From an uncultured PS1 clade bacterium (GTDB lineage Bacteria; Pseudomonadota; Alphaproteobacteria; RS24), in contig CACNWB010000002.1 in assembly GCA_902624095.1 (NCBI GenBank), positions 1 to 64,000 of the forward strand: a DNA stretch of 64,000 nucleotides, given 5' to 3'. Below the pieces are notes generated by a model. That model did no database searches. It was given only the letters and a program-made list of their open reading frames with translations, and was not told the DNA's origin. A program made the position numbers and the translations under genes. Positions 38,231-48,298 of this stretch are shown here, piece by piece; the stretch's first letter is position 1, and every line of letters starts with the position of its first letter.

Positions 38231-39808
38231 ATGCCCAAAGTATTAATTGCAGATAAAATGAGCCCCCGCGCCGAAGAGATTTTTAAGGAACGCGGGATTG
38301 ATGTTGACGTAATAACTGGCCTTGAGCGCGATGAACTTATCAGGATTATCGGCGAATATGACGGCATGGCCGTGCGCTCTTCGACCAAGGCGACGCCTCC
38401 TGTGCTGGAGGCCGCTGGCAATATGAAAGTCATTGGACGCGCAGGTATTGGCGTCGACAATATCGACCTGCCCGCGGCCACCGCAAAGGGTGTTGTGGTG
38501 ATGAACACTCCCTTTGGCAATTCAATCACCACGGCCGAACATGCCATTGCCATGATGTTTGCACTCGCCCGCGATATTCCAGCGGCGGATGCCTCAACGC
38601 AGGCTGGCAAGTGGGAAAAAAGCCGTTTCATGGGGGTCGAGTTGACCAATAAGGTGCTCGGCATTATCGGCTGCGGCAATATCGGAACAATTGTGGCCAG
38701 CCGCGCGCTGGGCCTCAAAATGCGTGTTGTAGCATTTGACCCGTTTTTGACGCCGGAACGTGCTGTTGAAATCGGTGTTGAAAAAGCTGAGCTGGACGAT
38801 GTGCTAGCGCGTGCTGATTTCATTACCCTGCACACACCGCTGACCGATAAAACACGCGACATTATTGATGCGCGCGCGCTGGCTAAAACCAAAAAGGGCG
38901 TACATATCATTAATTGCGCGCGCGGCGGGCTGGTCAATGAGGCAGACCTCAAAGCGGCGTTGGATTCGGGCCATGTGGCCGGTGCGGCACTCGATGTGTT
39001 TGAGACTGAGCCGGCCAAGGAGAGTTTTTTCTTCGGCATGGAAAATGTGGTGTGTACGCCGCATCTAGGCGCGGCCACCAGCGAGGCGCAGGAAAATGTT
39101 GCCATTCAGGTTGCCGAACAAATGGCCGACTATCTTATGACTGGCGCGGTGACCAATGCCATCAACATGCCGTCGATTTCAGCCGAAGACGCCCCGCGGC
39201 TACGCCCGTTTGTGGCGCTGTCTGAGAAGTTGGGCCTGTTTGCTGGCCAATTGACCGAAAGCGCGATTGAGAGCGTGGAAATTGAGTATGTCGGTGAGGT
39301 GGGCGAGTTGAACTTCGCGCCACTGACATCGGCTACAGTCGCAGGCTTGCTGAGCCCTCTTCTGTCGCAGGTCAATATGGTGAGTGCGCCCGCGCAGGCC
39401 AAAGACCGCGGCATCACCGTCTCGGAAGTGCGCCGCGCCAGCTCCGGCGCGTTTGACAGCTATATCCGCCTCAGCGTCAAGACCGAGCGTCAGCAGCGTT
39501 CGGTTGCAGGCACGGTGTTTTCCGATGGCAAGCCGCGGATCATTCAGGTCAGAGGAATCAATATGGAAGCGGAATTGGCACCGCGCGTCCTATATGTTAC
39601 CAATCTTGACCAGCCCGGTTTTATCGGAGCGCTGGGATCGGTTCTGGGTGAGCACGGCATTAATATTGCGTCGTTTAATCTGGGGCGCGAAAAGCCGGGC
39701 GGCGATGCGATTTCACTCGTCAGCATTGATAATGAGGCTTCCGACGCCGTGCTGGAAGAAATTATGGCCCTCGAACAGGTCATGCAGGTCAAACAACTGC
39801 AATTTTGA
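38231..39808 (+). CDS. serA: D-3-phosphoglycerate dehydrogenase
   Basis: A 525-residue long-form SerA: catalytic domain with GRAGIGVDNIDLPAAT, the NAD site LGIIGCGNIGTIVASRA, HTPLTDKTRDII, INCARGGLVNEADL, and the catalytic histidine in TPHLGAATSEAQE. The intervening allosteric domain (about 320-450) and a C-terminal ACT domain (LYVTNLDQPGFIGALGSVL) follow. It is the first committed step from 3-phosphoglycerate to serine, probably serine-inhibited through ACT. No terminator is obvious before purA. Confidence 0.96.
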   Translation: MPKVLIADKMSPRAEEIFKERGIDVDVITGLERDELIRIIGEYDGMAVRSSTKATPPVLEAAGNMKVIGRAGIGVDNIDLPAATAKGVVVMNTPFGNSITTAEHAIAMMFALARDIPAADASTQAGKWEKSRFMGVELTNKVLGIIGCGNIGTIVASRALGLKMRVVAFDPFLTPERAVEIGVEKAELDDVLARADFITLHTPLTDKTRDIIDARALAKTKKGVHIINCARGGLVNEADLKAALDSGHVAGAALDVFETEPAKESFFFGMENVVCTPHLGAATSEAQENVAIQVAEQMADYLMTGAVTNAINMPSISAEDAPRLRPFVALSEKLGLFAGQLTESAIESVEIEYVGEVGELNFAPLTSATVAGLLSPLLSQVNMVSAPAQAKDRGITVSEVRRASSGAFDSYIRLSVKTERQQRSVAGTVFSDGKPRIIQVRGINMEAELAPRVLYVTNLDQPGFIGALGSVLGEHGINIASFNLGREKPGGDAISLVSIDNEASDAVLEEIMALEQVMQVKQLQF

Positions 39809-39860
39809 CGGTTCGTATTGTCGCCGAAAGGTCGGTAGGGCATTTATGAAGGGGGCATAA

Positions 39861-41153
<1,293 letters not shown>

Positions 41154-41288
41154 TTGCGCCCGGTAATACGGAGGCAGCTTATCGGGGCCGCGAGGGTGCG
41201 GGCAGCCGCGTAGTTCTTTAAACGGTAACCCCAACAGCGATATGGCGTATTCAGCTGGATCAGGCCTGTTATATTCCGCCACTGCCCC

Positions 41289-42242
41289 TCAACCCTCAAT
41301 CAGTCCGCGCTCTTCGGCCTGTTCGGTCATGGAGGTACGGAGTTTTTCGAAGGCGCGGGCTTCAATCTGGCGGATGCGCTCGCGGCTGACACCAAATTTT
41401 TCGCTGAGACGTTCTAGCGTTTCGGGCTCGTCTTGCAGGCGGCGTGCCTGCAAAATAGCGGCCTCGCGTTCGTTCAGCATTGCGAGCGCAGCCATTAGCA
41501 ATTGCCGGCGCGCGTCCAGCTCGCTTTCTTCCGCCAGCACAGCTTCCTGGCTGTCGGTGCTGTCTTCCAGCCAGTCCTGCCACTCGCCGCCATCTTCGCC
41601 TTCTACGCCGCGACCCCGCATGGGTGCATTCAAGGATTGGTCTCCCGTTGACATGCGTCCGTCCATCACTTCAACTTCATTTTCCTGCACGCCGAGGCGG
41701 TCGGCAATTTTGGCCACCTGTTCAGGCGTCATGGCGCCGCCATCAATAGCGTTAATCTCGCCTTTTAAACGCCGCAGGTTAAAAAACAGTTTTTTTTGCG
41801 CAGCCGTGGTGCCAATTTTAACCAGCGACCATGAGCGCAAAATATATTCCTGTATCGAGGCGCGTATCCACCACATGGCATAGGTGGCAAGGCGGAAGCC
41901 GCGTTCGGCATCGAATTTCTTTACCGCCTGCATCAGCCCGACATTACCTTCGGAAATCACCTCGCCAATTGGCAGGCCGTAGCCGCGATAGCCCATGGCG
42001 ATTTTGGCTACCAGCCGCAAATGGCTAGTTACCAACGTATGCGCGGCTTTGACATTGCCTTTTTCAGCATAGTCGCGCGCCAGCTCATATTCTTCTTGCG
42101 CTTCCAAAATGGGAAATTTGCGAATTTCCGCAAGATAGCGCGACAGGCTGCCTTCTGGCGAGGGGGCGGGCGCTAGTGCTTTAGACGAACTGGTCGCCGA
42201 TGTCTTTGTGGGTGCGCACCCTTTGGTTTTTTCTTCTGCCAT
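41289..42242 (-). CDS. rpoH: Heat-shock sigma factor RpoH (sigma-32)
   Basis: A 317-residue sigma-70 family factor. Region 2 contains HLRLVAKIAMGYRGYGLPIG and FRLATYAMWWIRASIQEYIL. The RpoH box is seen as QKKLFFNLRRLK. Region 4 ends ERLSEKFGVSRERIRQIEAR. RpoH directs chaperone and protease genes. An unusual acidic stretch (GEDGGEWQDWLEDSTDSQE) sits in region 3, as is common in alphaproteobacterial RpoH. It lies 81 bp after rluD on the same strand. Confidence 0.95.
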   Translation of the reverse strand: MAEEKTKGCAPTKTSATSSSKALAPAPSPEGSLSRYLAEIRKFPILEAQEEYELARDYAEKGNVKAAHTLVTSHLRLVAKIAMGYRGYGLPIGEVISEGNVGLMQAVKKFDAERGFRLATYAMWWIRASIQEYILRSWSLVKIGTTAAQKKLFFNLRRLKGEINAIDGGAMTPEQVAKIADRLGVQENEVEVMDGRMSTGDQSLNAPMRGRGVEGEDGGEWQDWLEDSTDSQEAVLAEESELDARRQLLMAALAMLNEREAAILQARRLQDEPETLERLSEKFGVSRERIRQIEARAFEKLRTSMTEQAEERGLIEG

Positions 42243-42323
42243 ACTTCCTCCTCTCTAAGATATAGGGTTTTCGTGAGATTTTTAAAGGGCGGGTTTTAAC
42301 GGGGTTGGATTTAAAGGAAGGGG

Positions 42324-43331
42324 CTATGCGTTTTCCAGCGTCGCCAGAAGGCGCGCCATATCCAACGGCAGCGGAGCCTTAAAATCCATGCGCACGCCGG
42401 TTGCTGGATGCTCAAAGCCCAATACCGCCGCGTGCAGGGCTTGGCGGGCCAGTGCCTCCAGCGCGGACTGCGTGGACGCATTAAGGTGGCTGACGCGGCT
42501 TTTCATGCCAGCCCCGTAAAGCGGATCGCCCAGCACGGGGTGTCCGATATGTGCCATATGCACTCGAATTTGGTGCGTGCGGCCCGTCTCCAAATGGCAG
42601 TTAAGGCGCGTGACTTGTCCGTCGAGAAAGCTCTCCTGCACGTGATAATTGGTGATGGCGTGGCGCGCATTTTCATGGGTCGAAACGGCCATTTTGCGTC
42701 GGTTGTGCAGCGCGCGAGCGAGGCCCGCGTCAACTCTGCCGACGCCGGGCAGGGGCGTACCCCACACCAGCGCCTGATAGCTGCGCTGCATGCGCCCGTC
42801 GCGGCCATGGGCGGCAAATTGTGCGCTGAGCGATAAATGCGCGGCATCGGTTTTGGCCGCCACCATAACGCCGCTCGTGTCTTTGTCGAGCCGATGGACA
42901 ATGCCCGGGCGCTTTTCCCCTCCTATACCGGACAGCGTGTCGCCGCAATGGGCGATCAGCGCGTTGACGAGCGTTGCCTCACGATTGCCAGGGGCCGGAT
43001 GCACGACCATGCCGGCGGGCTTGTTCAGCACGATGATCTGGTCGTCTTCATGCAGAATATCCAGCGCTATGTTTTCACCGGTAATGGCCGTTTCTATGGG
43101 CGGCGGCACGGTGAGTGCAATTTCGTCATTCGGTTTGACCCGCCAAGCCGGGTCTTTTATCGTGTCCGCGTTGTTATTGCGTATAGCGGTGCAGGCACCC
43201 GATTTAACAAGCACCTGCAAGCGCGCGCGGCTGATTTCCGGCGCGTTTTGTGCCAGTATCTTGTCCAGGCGAGCGCCGTCATCTTCGGCGCGTATCTGAA
43301 AGCATATTTGCGTGGGGGCTGAACCAACCAT
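42324..43331 (-). CDS. rluD: 23S rRNA pseudouridine synthase RluD
   Basis: A 335-residue RluA/RluD-family synthase: an N-terminal S4 domain (RLDKILAQ..ISRARLQVLVKSG), then the catalytic HRLDKDTSGVMVAAKTD with the active Asp, and LETGRTHQIRVHMAHIGHPV. It isomerises uridines in helix 69 of 23S rRNA. Its start codon at 43331 lies inside CATG, sharing two bases with the start of the divergent membrane-protein gene. Confidence 0.92.
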   Translation of the reverse strand: MVGSAPTQICFQIRAEDDGARLDKILAQNAPEISRARLQVLVKSGACTAIRNNNADTIKDPAWRVKPNDEIALTVPPPIETAITGENIALDILHEDDQIIVLNKPAGMVVHPAPGNREATLVNALIAHCGDTLSGIGGEKRPGIVHRLDKDTSGVMVAAKTDAAHLSLSAQFAAHGRDGRMQRSYQALVWGTPLPGVGRVDAGLARALHNRRKMAVSTHENARHAITNYHVQESFLDGQVTRLNCHLETGRTHQIRVHMAHIGHPVLGDPLYGAGMKSRVSHLNASTQSALEALARQALHAAVLGFEHPATGVRMDFKAPLPLDMARLLATLENA

Positions 43332-43695
43332 GATTGACCATACACAAAACCCACCCGATGGTGAAATCGAAGAAGGCGCAGGCGCTCGCTCGCGCTATGT
43401 TAGCACGCTGCTGATTGTGGTTATCACGCTGGGCGTAATTTTGGTCGGTGGGGTCGCGGTTGTTGTCGGCGCAATTACCAAGCGCGTCAGCGACCCTAAA
43501 AGCAATGCCCTGGTGCGGCCCGGTTTTGGTGAAACGCAAATTCAATTGCCTGCCGGCAGCGAGATTGACGATATTATCGCGTCCGATGGGCGAATTATCG
43601 TGCGCGTGCGCGATGCGGGCGGGACCATGCTCATTCTGCTCGACCCGCGCCGCGGCGAAGAACGCGGACGCATTCGATTGAATGAGCTCGATTAA
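43330..43695 (+). CDS. Small single-pass membrane protein (DUF6476-like)
   Basis: A 121-residue protein: an acidic cytoplasmic N-terminus (PPDGEIEEGAGARSR), one membrane helix (TLLIVVITLGVILVGGVAVV), then a beta-rich domain ending in IIVRVRDAGGTMLILLDPRR. Short proteins of this make-up are typically found beside rluD in alphaproteobacteria and carry only a DUF name; the role is unknown. The start ATG at 43330 is in the same CATG as the rluD start. An earlier codon at 43312 would run into rluD. Confidence 0.75.
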   Translation: MIDHTQNPPDGEIEEGAGARSRYVSTLLIVVITLGVILVGGVAVVVGAITKRVSDPKSNALVRPGFGETQIQLPAGSEIDDIIASDGRIIVRVRDAGGTMLILLDPRRGEERGRIRLNELD

Positions 43696-43711
43696 ATAGG
43701 GAAGAATAATA

Positions 43712-44638
43712 ATGATCTTAGAAATTCTTGCAGGCTTTTTGGTTTTGGTGCTTGGCGCGGTATACGCCGCTTATCTGGCCGCCGATCGTGAAACCATGAA
43801 TGCAGAAAATTTCCGTGACGGATCGGGATATGAAACCGCTGCATTAAGCCATGGTACCACAGCGTTCCGCACTTATGGCCCAGTAAGCGCACCGACGATC
43901 ATTCTGGTACATGGCGCAACGCTTGGCTCAATGACCTATCAGGATTATGCCGCGCCCTTCGTGGCCGCGGGCTTTCGGGTGGTGCTTTACGACCAGTATG
44001 GGCGCGGATTTTCCGACCGCCCAACCGCGTCGTTTTCAATCGACCTCATGTGCTTGCAACTTGAGGGGCTGATGGACCAACTGGAGATTGAACAGGCTCA
44101 TCTTTACGGCGTTTCTCTGGGCGGGGCGATTGTAACCCGCTTTGCTGCCGCGCATTCTGACCGGGTTCAAACGCTGGGCCTGCAAGTACCGCTGATTGGC
44201 GGGGCCAATGTTTCGCGCAGTGTGTTGCTGGCGCGCCTGCCGTTTGTCGGGCCTCTTTTGGCAAGGTTTTACGCTATTCCGGCGATTATTAAACGTGGTG
44301 AGAGTTTCAGCCCCGAAACCAAAGCAGGCCGCGAGCTGAGGGCTCATTTCAAAGGCCAGTTTGCGGTGGAGGGCACTGAGCGTATGATGACGCAGATGCT
44401 TTCGGGCGATGCGCTGTCCGACCGCATGGACGACCATCGCATGGTTGCCACTGCGGGTATACCAGTGCATTTTGCCTATGCCGAAGACGATCCTGAAATT
44501 CCTGTTGCGCAAGTGAAGGCTGCAATTGCAGTTTATGACAATGCCGACGCCCATGAATTCACTGGCGGGCATTTTTTTTCTAATGGTCGTGTCGAAGAAT
44601 TGGCCGCACTCTATGTCGGATTTATCGAAAATCGGTAG
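43712..44638 (+). CDS. Membrane-anchored alpha/beta hydrolase
   Basis: A 308-residue alpha/beta-hydrolase with an N-terminal hydrophobic anchor (ILEILAGFLVLVLGAVYAAY). The oxyanion strand reads IILVHGATLGS, the nucleophile elbow GVSLGGAIV holds the catalytic Ser, and the late HEFTGGHFF supplies the histidine. The substrate is unknown. The Shine-Dalgarno GGGAAG precedes the ATG. It ends 15 bp from the convergent DUF1134 gene. Confidence 0.85.
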   Translation: MILEILAGFLVLVLGAVYAAYLAADRETMNAENFRDGSGYETAALSHGTTAFRTYGPVSAPTIILVHGATLGSMTYQDYAAPFVAAGFRVVLYDQYGRGFSDRPTASFSIDLMCLQLEGLMDQLEIEQAHLYGVSLGGAIVTRFAAAHSDRVQTLGLQVPLIGGANVSRSVLLARLPFVGPLLARFYAIPAIIKRGESFSPETKAGRELRAHFKGQFAVEGTERMMTQMLSGDALSDRMDDHRMVATAGIPVHFAYAEDDPEIPVAQVKAAIAVYDNADAHEFTGGHFFSNGRVEELAALYVGFIENR

Positions 44639-44653
44639 GTGGAAAACGTCTGG

Positions 44654-45271
44654 CTAAAAAGGAAGCCAGCCGCTCTCGCGAGTAAATTTCAGATATCCGA
44701 TGCTGACACCAGCGCGAAAACCAACGCCAGCGCGCATTGGTGCCATAACGATATCATCGCGTTGCAGATAACTCACCGCCACACCACCCAAATAAAAGGC
44801 CGACCCGTCAGCACCGCCAAAGCGGCTGTAAACCTCTTCAACATTTTGGATGCCGTAAACCAGAGTGAAACTTTTGGCCGCATTGCCGCCTGTGTCCACG
44901 CCCGCAGACGGTCCCCGCCAGTAAATTGGGTGCTGTGCGCCACTGCGCATCTCTAAAGTGCCCCGGCCGTATCGCAGGCCAAACACCACTGCGGCACTGA
45001 CCTCCTCGCCGCGAATGATGGCATCGGGAATGCCGTATTGGCTGAAAACCCTGTCCATAATTTCGGCCATGGACTCGGCTGTTGTGCCCAAATATTTAGC
45101 CGCCGAAATCACAAGGGTGCTTTCGGAAAAATCTTCGACCTTGGGCGGAAACTGCCCTTGGGCATGGCCTGCGGGCACACTCATCAAAAACCCGCAAATC
45201 AAAAGGGCAAAAAGCTGGCGAAAGTTTGGAAATGACGACCTTTGCGAGCGGGTAGTGTTCGTCTCAAACAA
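44654..45271 (-). CDS. DUF1134 family exported protein
   Basis: A 205-residue protein with a signal sequence (LFALLICGFLMSVPAGHA) and the conserved DUF1134 body (STLVISAAKYLGTTAESM, EEVSAAVVFGLRYGRGTLEM, YWRGPSAGVDTGGNAAKSFT, GVSIGYLKFTRE). DUF1134 is largely restricted to alphaproteobacteria and resembles YSC84/Ysc-type lipid-binding folds; the function is not known. It supports the taxonomic reading of the window. It follows cysQ by 10 bp on the same strand. Confidence 0.88.
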   Translation of the reverse strand: MFETNTTRSQRSSFPNFRQLFALLICGFLMSVPAGHAQGQFPPKVEDFSESTLVISAAKYLGTTAESMAEIMDRVFSQYGIPDAIIRGEEVSAAVVFGLRYGRGTLEMRSGAQHPIYWRGPSAGVDTGGNAAKSFTLVYGIQNVEEVYSRFGGADGSAFYLGGVAVSYLQRDDIVMAPMRAGVGFRAGVSIGYLKFTRESGWLPF

Positions 45272-45281
45272 ATCTCATCTC

Positions 45282-46121
45282 CTATTTGATTCGTAGAGCA
45301 TCTTGCCAGTTAGCATGTGCCGCCGCAATAAAAGATGGGTTGTCCAAAGCGCGTTCCAGCTTGCCATATTCCAGCGGTAAGCCGTCTTCACAGGTCACAA
45401 TACCGCCTGCGGCATTCAAAATGGCGTGGCCCGCAGCTGTGTCCCACTCCATCGTGCGGCCATGACGCGGATAAAGATCAGCCTGCCCCTCTGCCAGCAG
45501 GCAAAATTTATAAGAAGAAGCCGCCGGTATGACATCGCGCACATGCAGGCGTTTAATGAGCGCGTCGGTCTTCTTGTCGCGGTGCGAGCGGCTGGCGAGA
45601 ACCCCCAGCCCGTTATCGGGAAATGGACCAACCCGCAAAGCTTCCGCCCGCGCCATATTGAGTTTTTCATTGTGCGCAATAGGCATCATGAAGGCGCTTT
45701 CGGGGCCGGAAAAGTACAACTTCTCATGAACTGGCGCGTAAATCACGCCCGCCACCGGCGTGGTGCCGGAAATCAGGCCGATATTGACAGTAAAATCCTT
45801 GCGTTTGGCAACGAAGTCGCGCGTGCCGTCGAGCGGGTCAACGAGGAAAAAATGCGGTGCCAGCTTGTCGGGCATAAGGTCTGAACATGCCTCTTCCCCG
45901 ATCATCTGTATATCTGGAGCAAGTGCGGCCAGCGCACGCTCGATAATGTCTTCTGCGTCCCTGTCAGCTTGGGTTACGGGCGATTTATCCGATTTTTCTT
46001 CTGCCTCAACACCGTTTTTATAGTGCTGCATAATGCGGGCACCAGCGTCGAGAGCCGCAGCGCACAGGGCTTGCATAAAGGCGCTTTCATGGGGGTCGAA
46101 AGGAAGCGGTGTTGGGGTCAT
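45282..46121 (-). CDS. cysQ: 3'(2'),5'-bisphosphate nucleotidase CysQ
   Basis: A 279-residue inositol-monophosphatase-fold enzyme. The metal sites are visible in DKSPVTQADRDAE, MIGEEACSD, VDPLDGTRDFVAKRKDFTVN and EWDTAAGHAILNAAGG. CysQ removes the 3' phosphate of PAP, a by-product of sulfate assimilation. FVAKRKDF after the DGT motif favours CysQ over SuhB-type inositol phosphatases. Immediately upstream lies the CtrA-like pseudogene, read on the same strand. Confidence 0.9.
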   Translation of the reverse strand: MTPTPLPFDPHESAFMQALCAAALDAGARIMQHYKNGVEAEEKSDKSPVTQADRDAEDIIERALAALAPDIQMIGEEACSDLMPDKLAPHFFLVDPLDGTRDFVAKRKDFTVNIGLISGTTPVAGVIYAPVHEKLYFSGPESAFMMPIAHNEKLNMARAEALRVGPFPDNGLGVLASRSHRDKKTDALIKRLHVRDVIPAASSYKFCLLAEGQADLYPRHGRTMEWDTAAGHAILNAAGGIVTCEDGLPLEYGKLERALDNPSFIAAAHANWQDALRIK

Positions 46122-46185
46122 GCGCTGTGCTTAGCACTTGCGAGGGCCCCAACACAACCGCCTGGTTTAGACTCGGTTTATAGAA

Positions 46186-46828
46186 TCACGCCACAGCCGT
46201 CGCATTCACCCGATAGCAGCGCCCCCAAACCGTCTCAATCAGGGTGGCATCTCGTATTTCTCGACCGATTTGCTTGCGCAATTTGCATCTGAAAGCGTAG
46301 ATAATTTTCATTTCCGACGCGTCAATGCCGCCAAATAGATTGTCGAGGTGGGTTTCCTAACTGACGACCCGACCGCTGCGCAGGCACAAAAGTTCCAGCA
46401 TCTGAATTTTTTATTAGTCAGATCGAGCGGTCGGTCGTGAACGCAGGCCTGACGCGCATGCAAATCCGGTGTGAGTTAACCGAGTTCCGGCACATTTTTT
46501 CAGCAACCATTGACCCGGCGCACCAGCGCCTCAAATCGTGCGACCAGTTTCTTGGAATTCAAGGGCTTGGTTATATAATTATCGGCCTCTAGGTTCAGAC
46601 AGGTCAGCTGCGCGTCAATCTCCGCCTGACCCGAAAAGATGAAAAGGGCGTTTCGTCGCCATTTTTATGTAACTCGTTCAAAACAGTCACCTAATTATCT
46701 TAAATATCGGCCAGTCGATGGCCGTTTTCGCCGCATTCGGCCTGGTCGACCTGAATATTTTGCTCTTCAAGCATTTCGCTGAGGGCATTAGCAGACACGG
46801 CGTAATCATCAGTAAACAGAATACGCAT
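46186..46828 (-). pseudogene. Decayed CtrA-family response regulator
   Basis: Reading the minus strand in three frames recovers an OmpR-type regulator in order. MRILFTDDYAVSANALSEML starts at 46828 and stops in frame about 40 codons later. FIFSGQAEIDAQL and ADNYITKPLNSKKLVARFEA follow in another frame. Then come LDLTNKKFQMLELLCLRSGR, another stop, HLDNLFGGIDASEMKIIYAF, CKLRKQIGREIRDA and IETVWGRCYRVN. These line up with CtrA (YMTKPF, LTGKEYQMLELL, HLYGGMDEPELKIIDVF, CKLRKKL, IETVWGRGY). Several stops and frameshifts are present, and the segment with the phosphorylated aspartate is deleted. It cannot give a working regulator. Confidence 0.85.
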
Positions 46829-47012
46829 GGTAAACCGCCATAAAAAGCGTTAAGCAACAGCGGTATGAAATCGCAATAGTGTGTACACGGAAAAATCAAA
46901 TTTGCGTGAGCAGGCGTGAGCATCTAGCACCGAACCTGTTAAGGGGCTGTAAAATCAGGGGGCTTGCAGGCGCTGGCGTTATACATATAGTGCAGGCGAA
47001 GGAGTTTTATTG

Positions 47013-48176
47013 ATGGATGAGCCGATAACATCGGACATTTTGGACGCGCTACCGGCCATTGATTTGGACCTTAATATCGGCATTGACGGTGGTGGGCGCG
47101 CCAATAAGCGCGTTGTCGTTGCCATGTCGGGCGGGGTGGACAGTTCGGTTGCCGCCGCTCTGGTCAAGCGTGCGGGCTATGAAGCGATCGGTATCACGCT
47201 TCAGCTTTACGATCACGGCGATGCAATTCGGCGCAAAGGCGCGTGTTGTGCCGGTCAGGATATTCATGATGCCCGCCAGGTCGCCGCGCGGTTGGACATG
47301 CCCCATTATGTGCTGGATTACGAATCGAGTTTTCGCAACAGTGTGATGGACGAGTTTGTCGACAGCTATCTTGGCGGACACACGCCCATCCCCTGTATTC
47401 GTTGCAATGAAACCGTGAAATTTCGGGACTTACTGGGTGTCGCTCGCGATTTGGATGCGGCAGCTATGGTGACTGGCCATTATATTGCGACCCGGCGGGG
47501 CCCGTCGGGTTGGGAAATGTTAAGACCGGCGGATAGGGCACGCGACCAGTCCTATTTTTTATTTTCAACGACGCAAGAACAGTTGGATTTCCTGCGTTTT
47601 CCGCTCGCCCAGCTTGATAAGGACGACATAAGGAAATATGCCGCCGCGCTGGGATTGGGGGTCGCCGACAAACCCGATAGTCAGGATATCTGCTTTGTAC
47701 CAAACGGTGATTACGCAGGCGTTATTAAGCGGTTACGGCCTGATTGCAATCTGCCCGGCGAAATCGTCGACGAGCAGGGCAATGTTCTGGGTCAGCACCA
47801 GGGCGTGTTGCACTACACAATCGGCCAGCGCCGCGGGCTGGGTATAGCTACGGGCGACCCGCTTTTCGTAGTCGCTATAGATGCTGACGCACGTCGCGTG
47901 ATGGTGGGCCCGCGCACGGCGCTGGCACGCGACCTTATACAGCTTGAAGAGGTTAACTGGCTGGGCGGTGCCCATGAAACCGATATTCGTGTGCGCATTC
48001 GCTCCACAAGCCCGCCTGCGCCAGCAAGTTTGCGCTTTACCGAGACTGGTGCGGAGGTTTTGCTCGCCCATGCCGAAGAAGGTGTATCGCCGGGTCAGGC
48101 GTGTGTGTTTTACGGTGCCGATGACGAACGCGTGCTGGGGGGCGGCTGGATAAGCGCGGCGCGCCTATCGGATTGA
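47013..48176 (+). CDS. mnmA: tRNA-specific 2-thiouridylase MnmA
   Basis: A 387-residue enzyme that thiolates U34 of Lys, Glu and Gln tRNAs. The PP-loop is [20 protein letters not shown], the catalytic cysteines lie in [11 protein letters not shown] and [15 protein letters not shown], and [13 protein letters not shown] follows in the C-terminal half. GGAG lies 8 bases before the ATG at 47013; the adjacent TTG at 47010 is a weaker alternative. Confidence 0.95.
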   Translation: MDEPITSDILDALPAIDLDLNIGIDGGGRANKRVVVAMSGGVDSSVAAALVKRAGYEAIGITLQLYDHGDAIRRKGACCAGQDIHDARQVAARLDMPHYVLDYESSFRNSVMDEFVDSYLGGHTPIPCIRCNETVKFRDLLGVARDLDAAAMVTGHYIATRRGPSGWEMLRPADRARDQSYFLFSTTQEQLDFLRFPLAQLDKDDIRKYAAALGLGVADKPDSQDICFVPNGDYAGVIKRLRPDCNLPGEIVDEQGNVLGQHQGVLHYTIGQRRGLGIATGDPLFVVAIDADARRVMVGPRTALARDLIQLEEVNWLGGAHETDIRVRIRSTSPPAPASLRFTETGAEVLLAHAEEGVSPGQACVFYGADDERVLGGGWISAARLSD

Positions 48177-48298
48177 GGAGCTCGGGCAAAACTGTTACCT
48201 TTTTGTCACACACTTTAACAAGATGAAAAACAACGCTTTTTAAATTTCAGCAAGAGCTGTGCCACTTGCTAAAGTCTTCCTGGTGTTTCGGAGGTATC

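Noticed and set aside
44655..44680. CTGGCT/AGCCAG inverted repeat at the end of DUF1134 as a bidirectional terminator
   Set aside because: It lies inside coding sequence and neither side has a T-tract.
46687..46923. 78-codon minus-strand frame that includes the start of the CtrA-like remnant
   Set aside because: The first part lies upstream of the real ATG; the recognisable regulator portion is truncated, so it is covered by the pseudogene.
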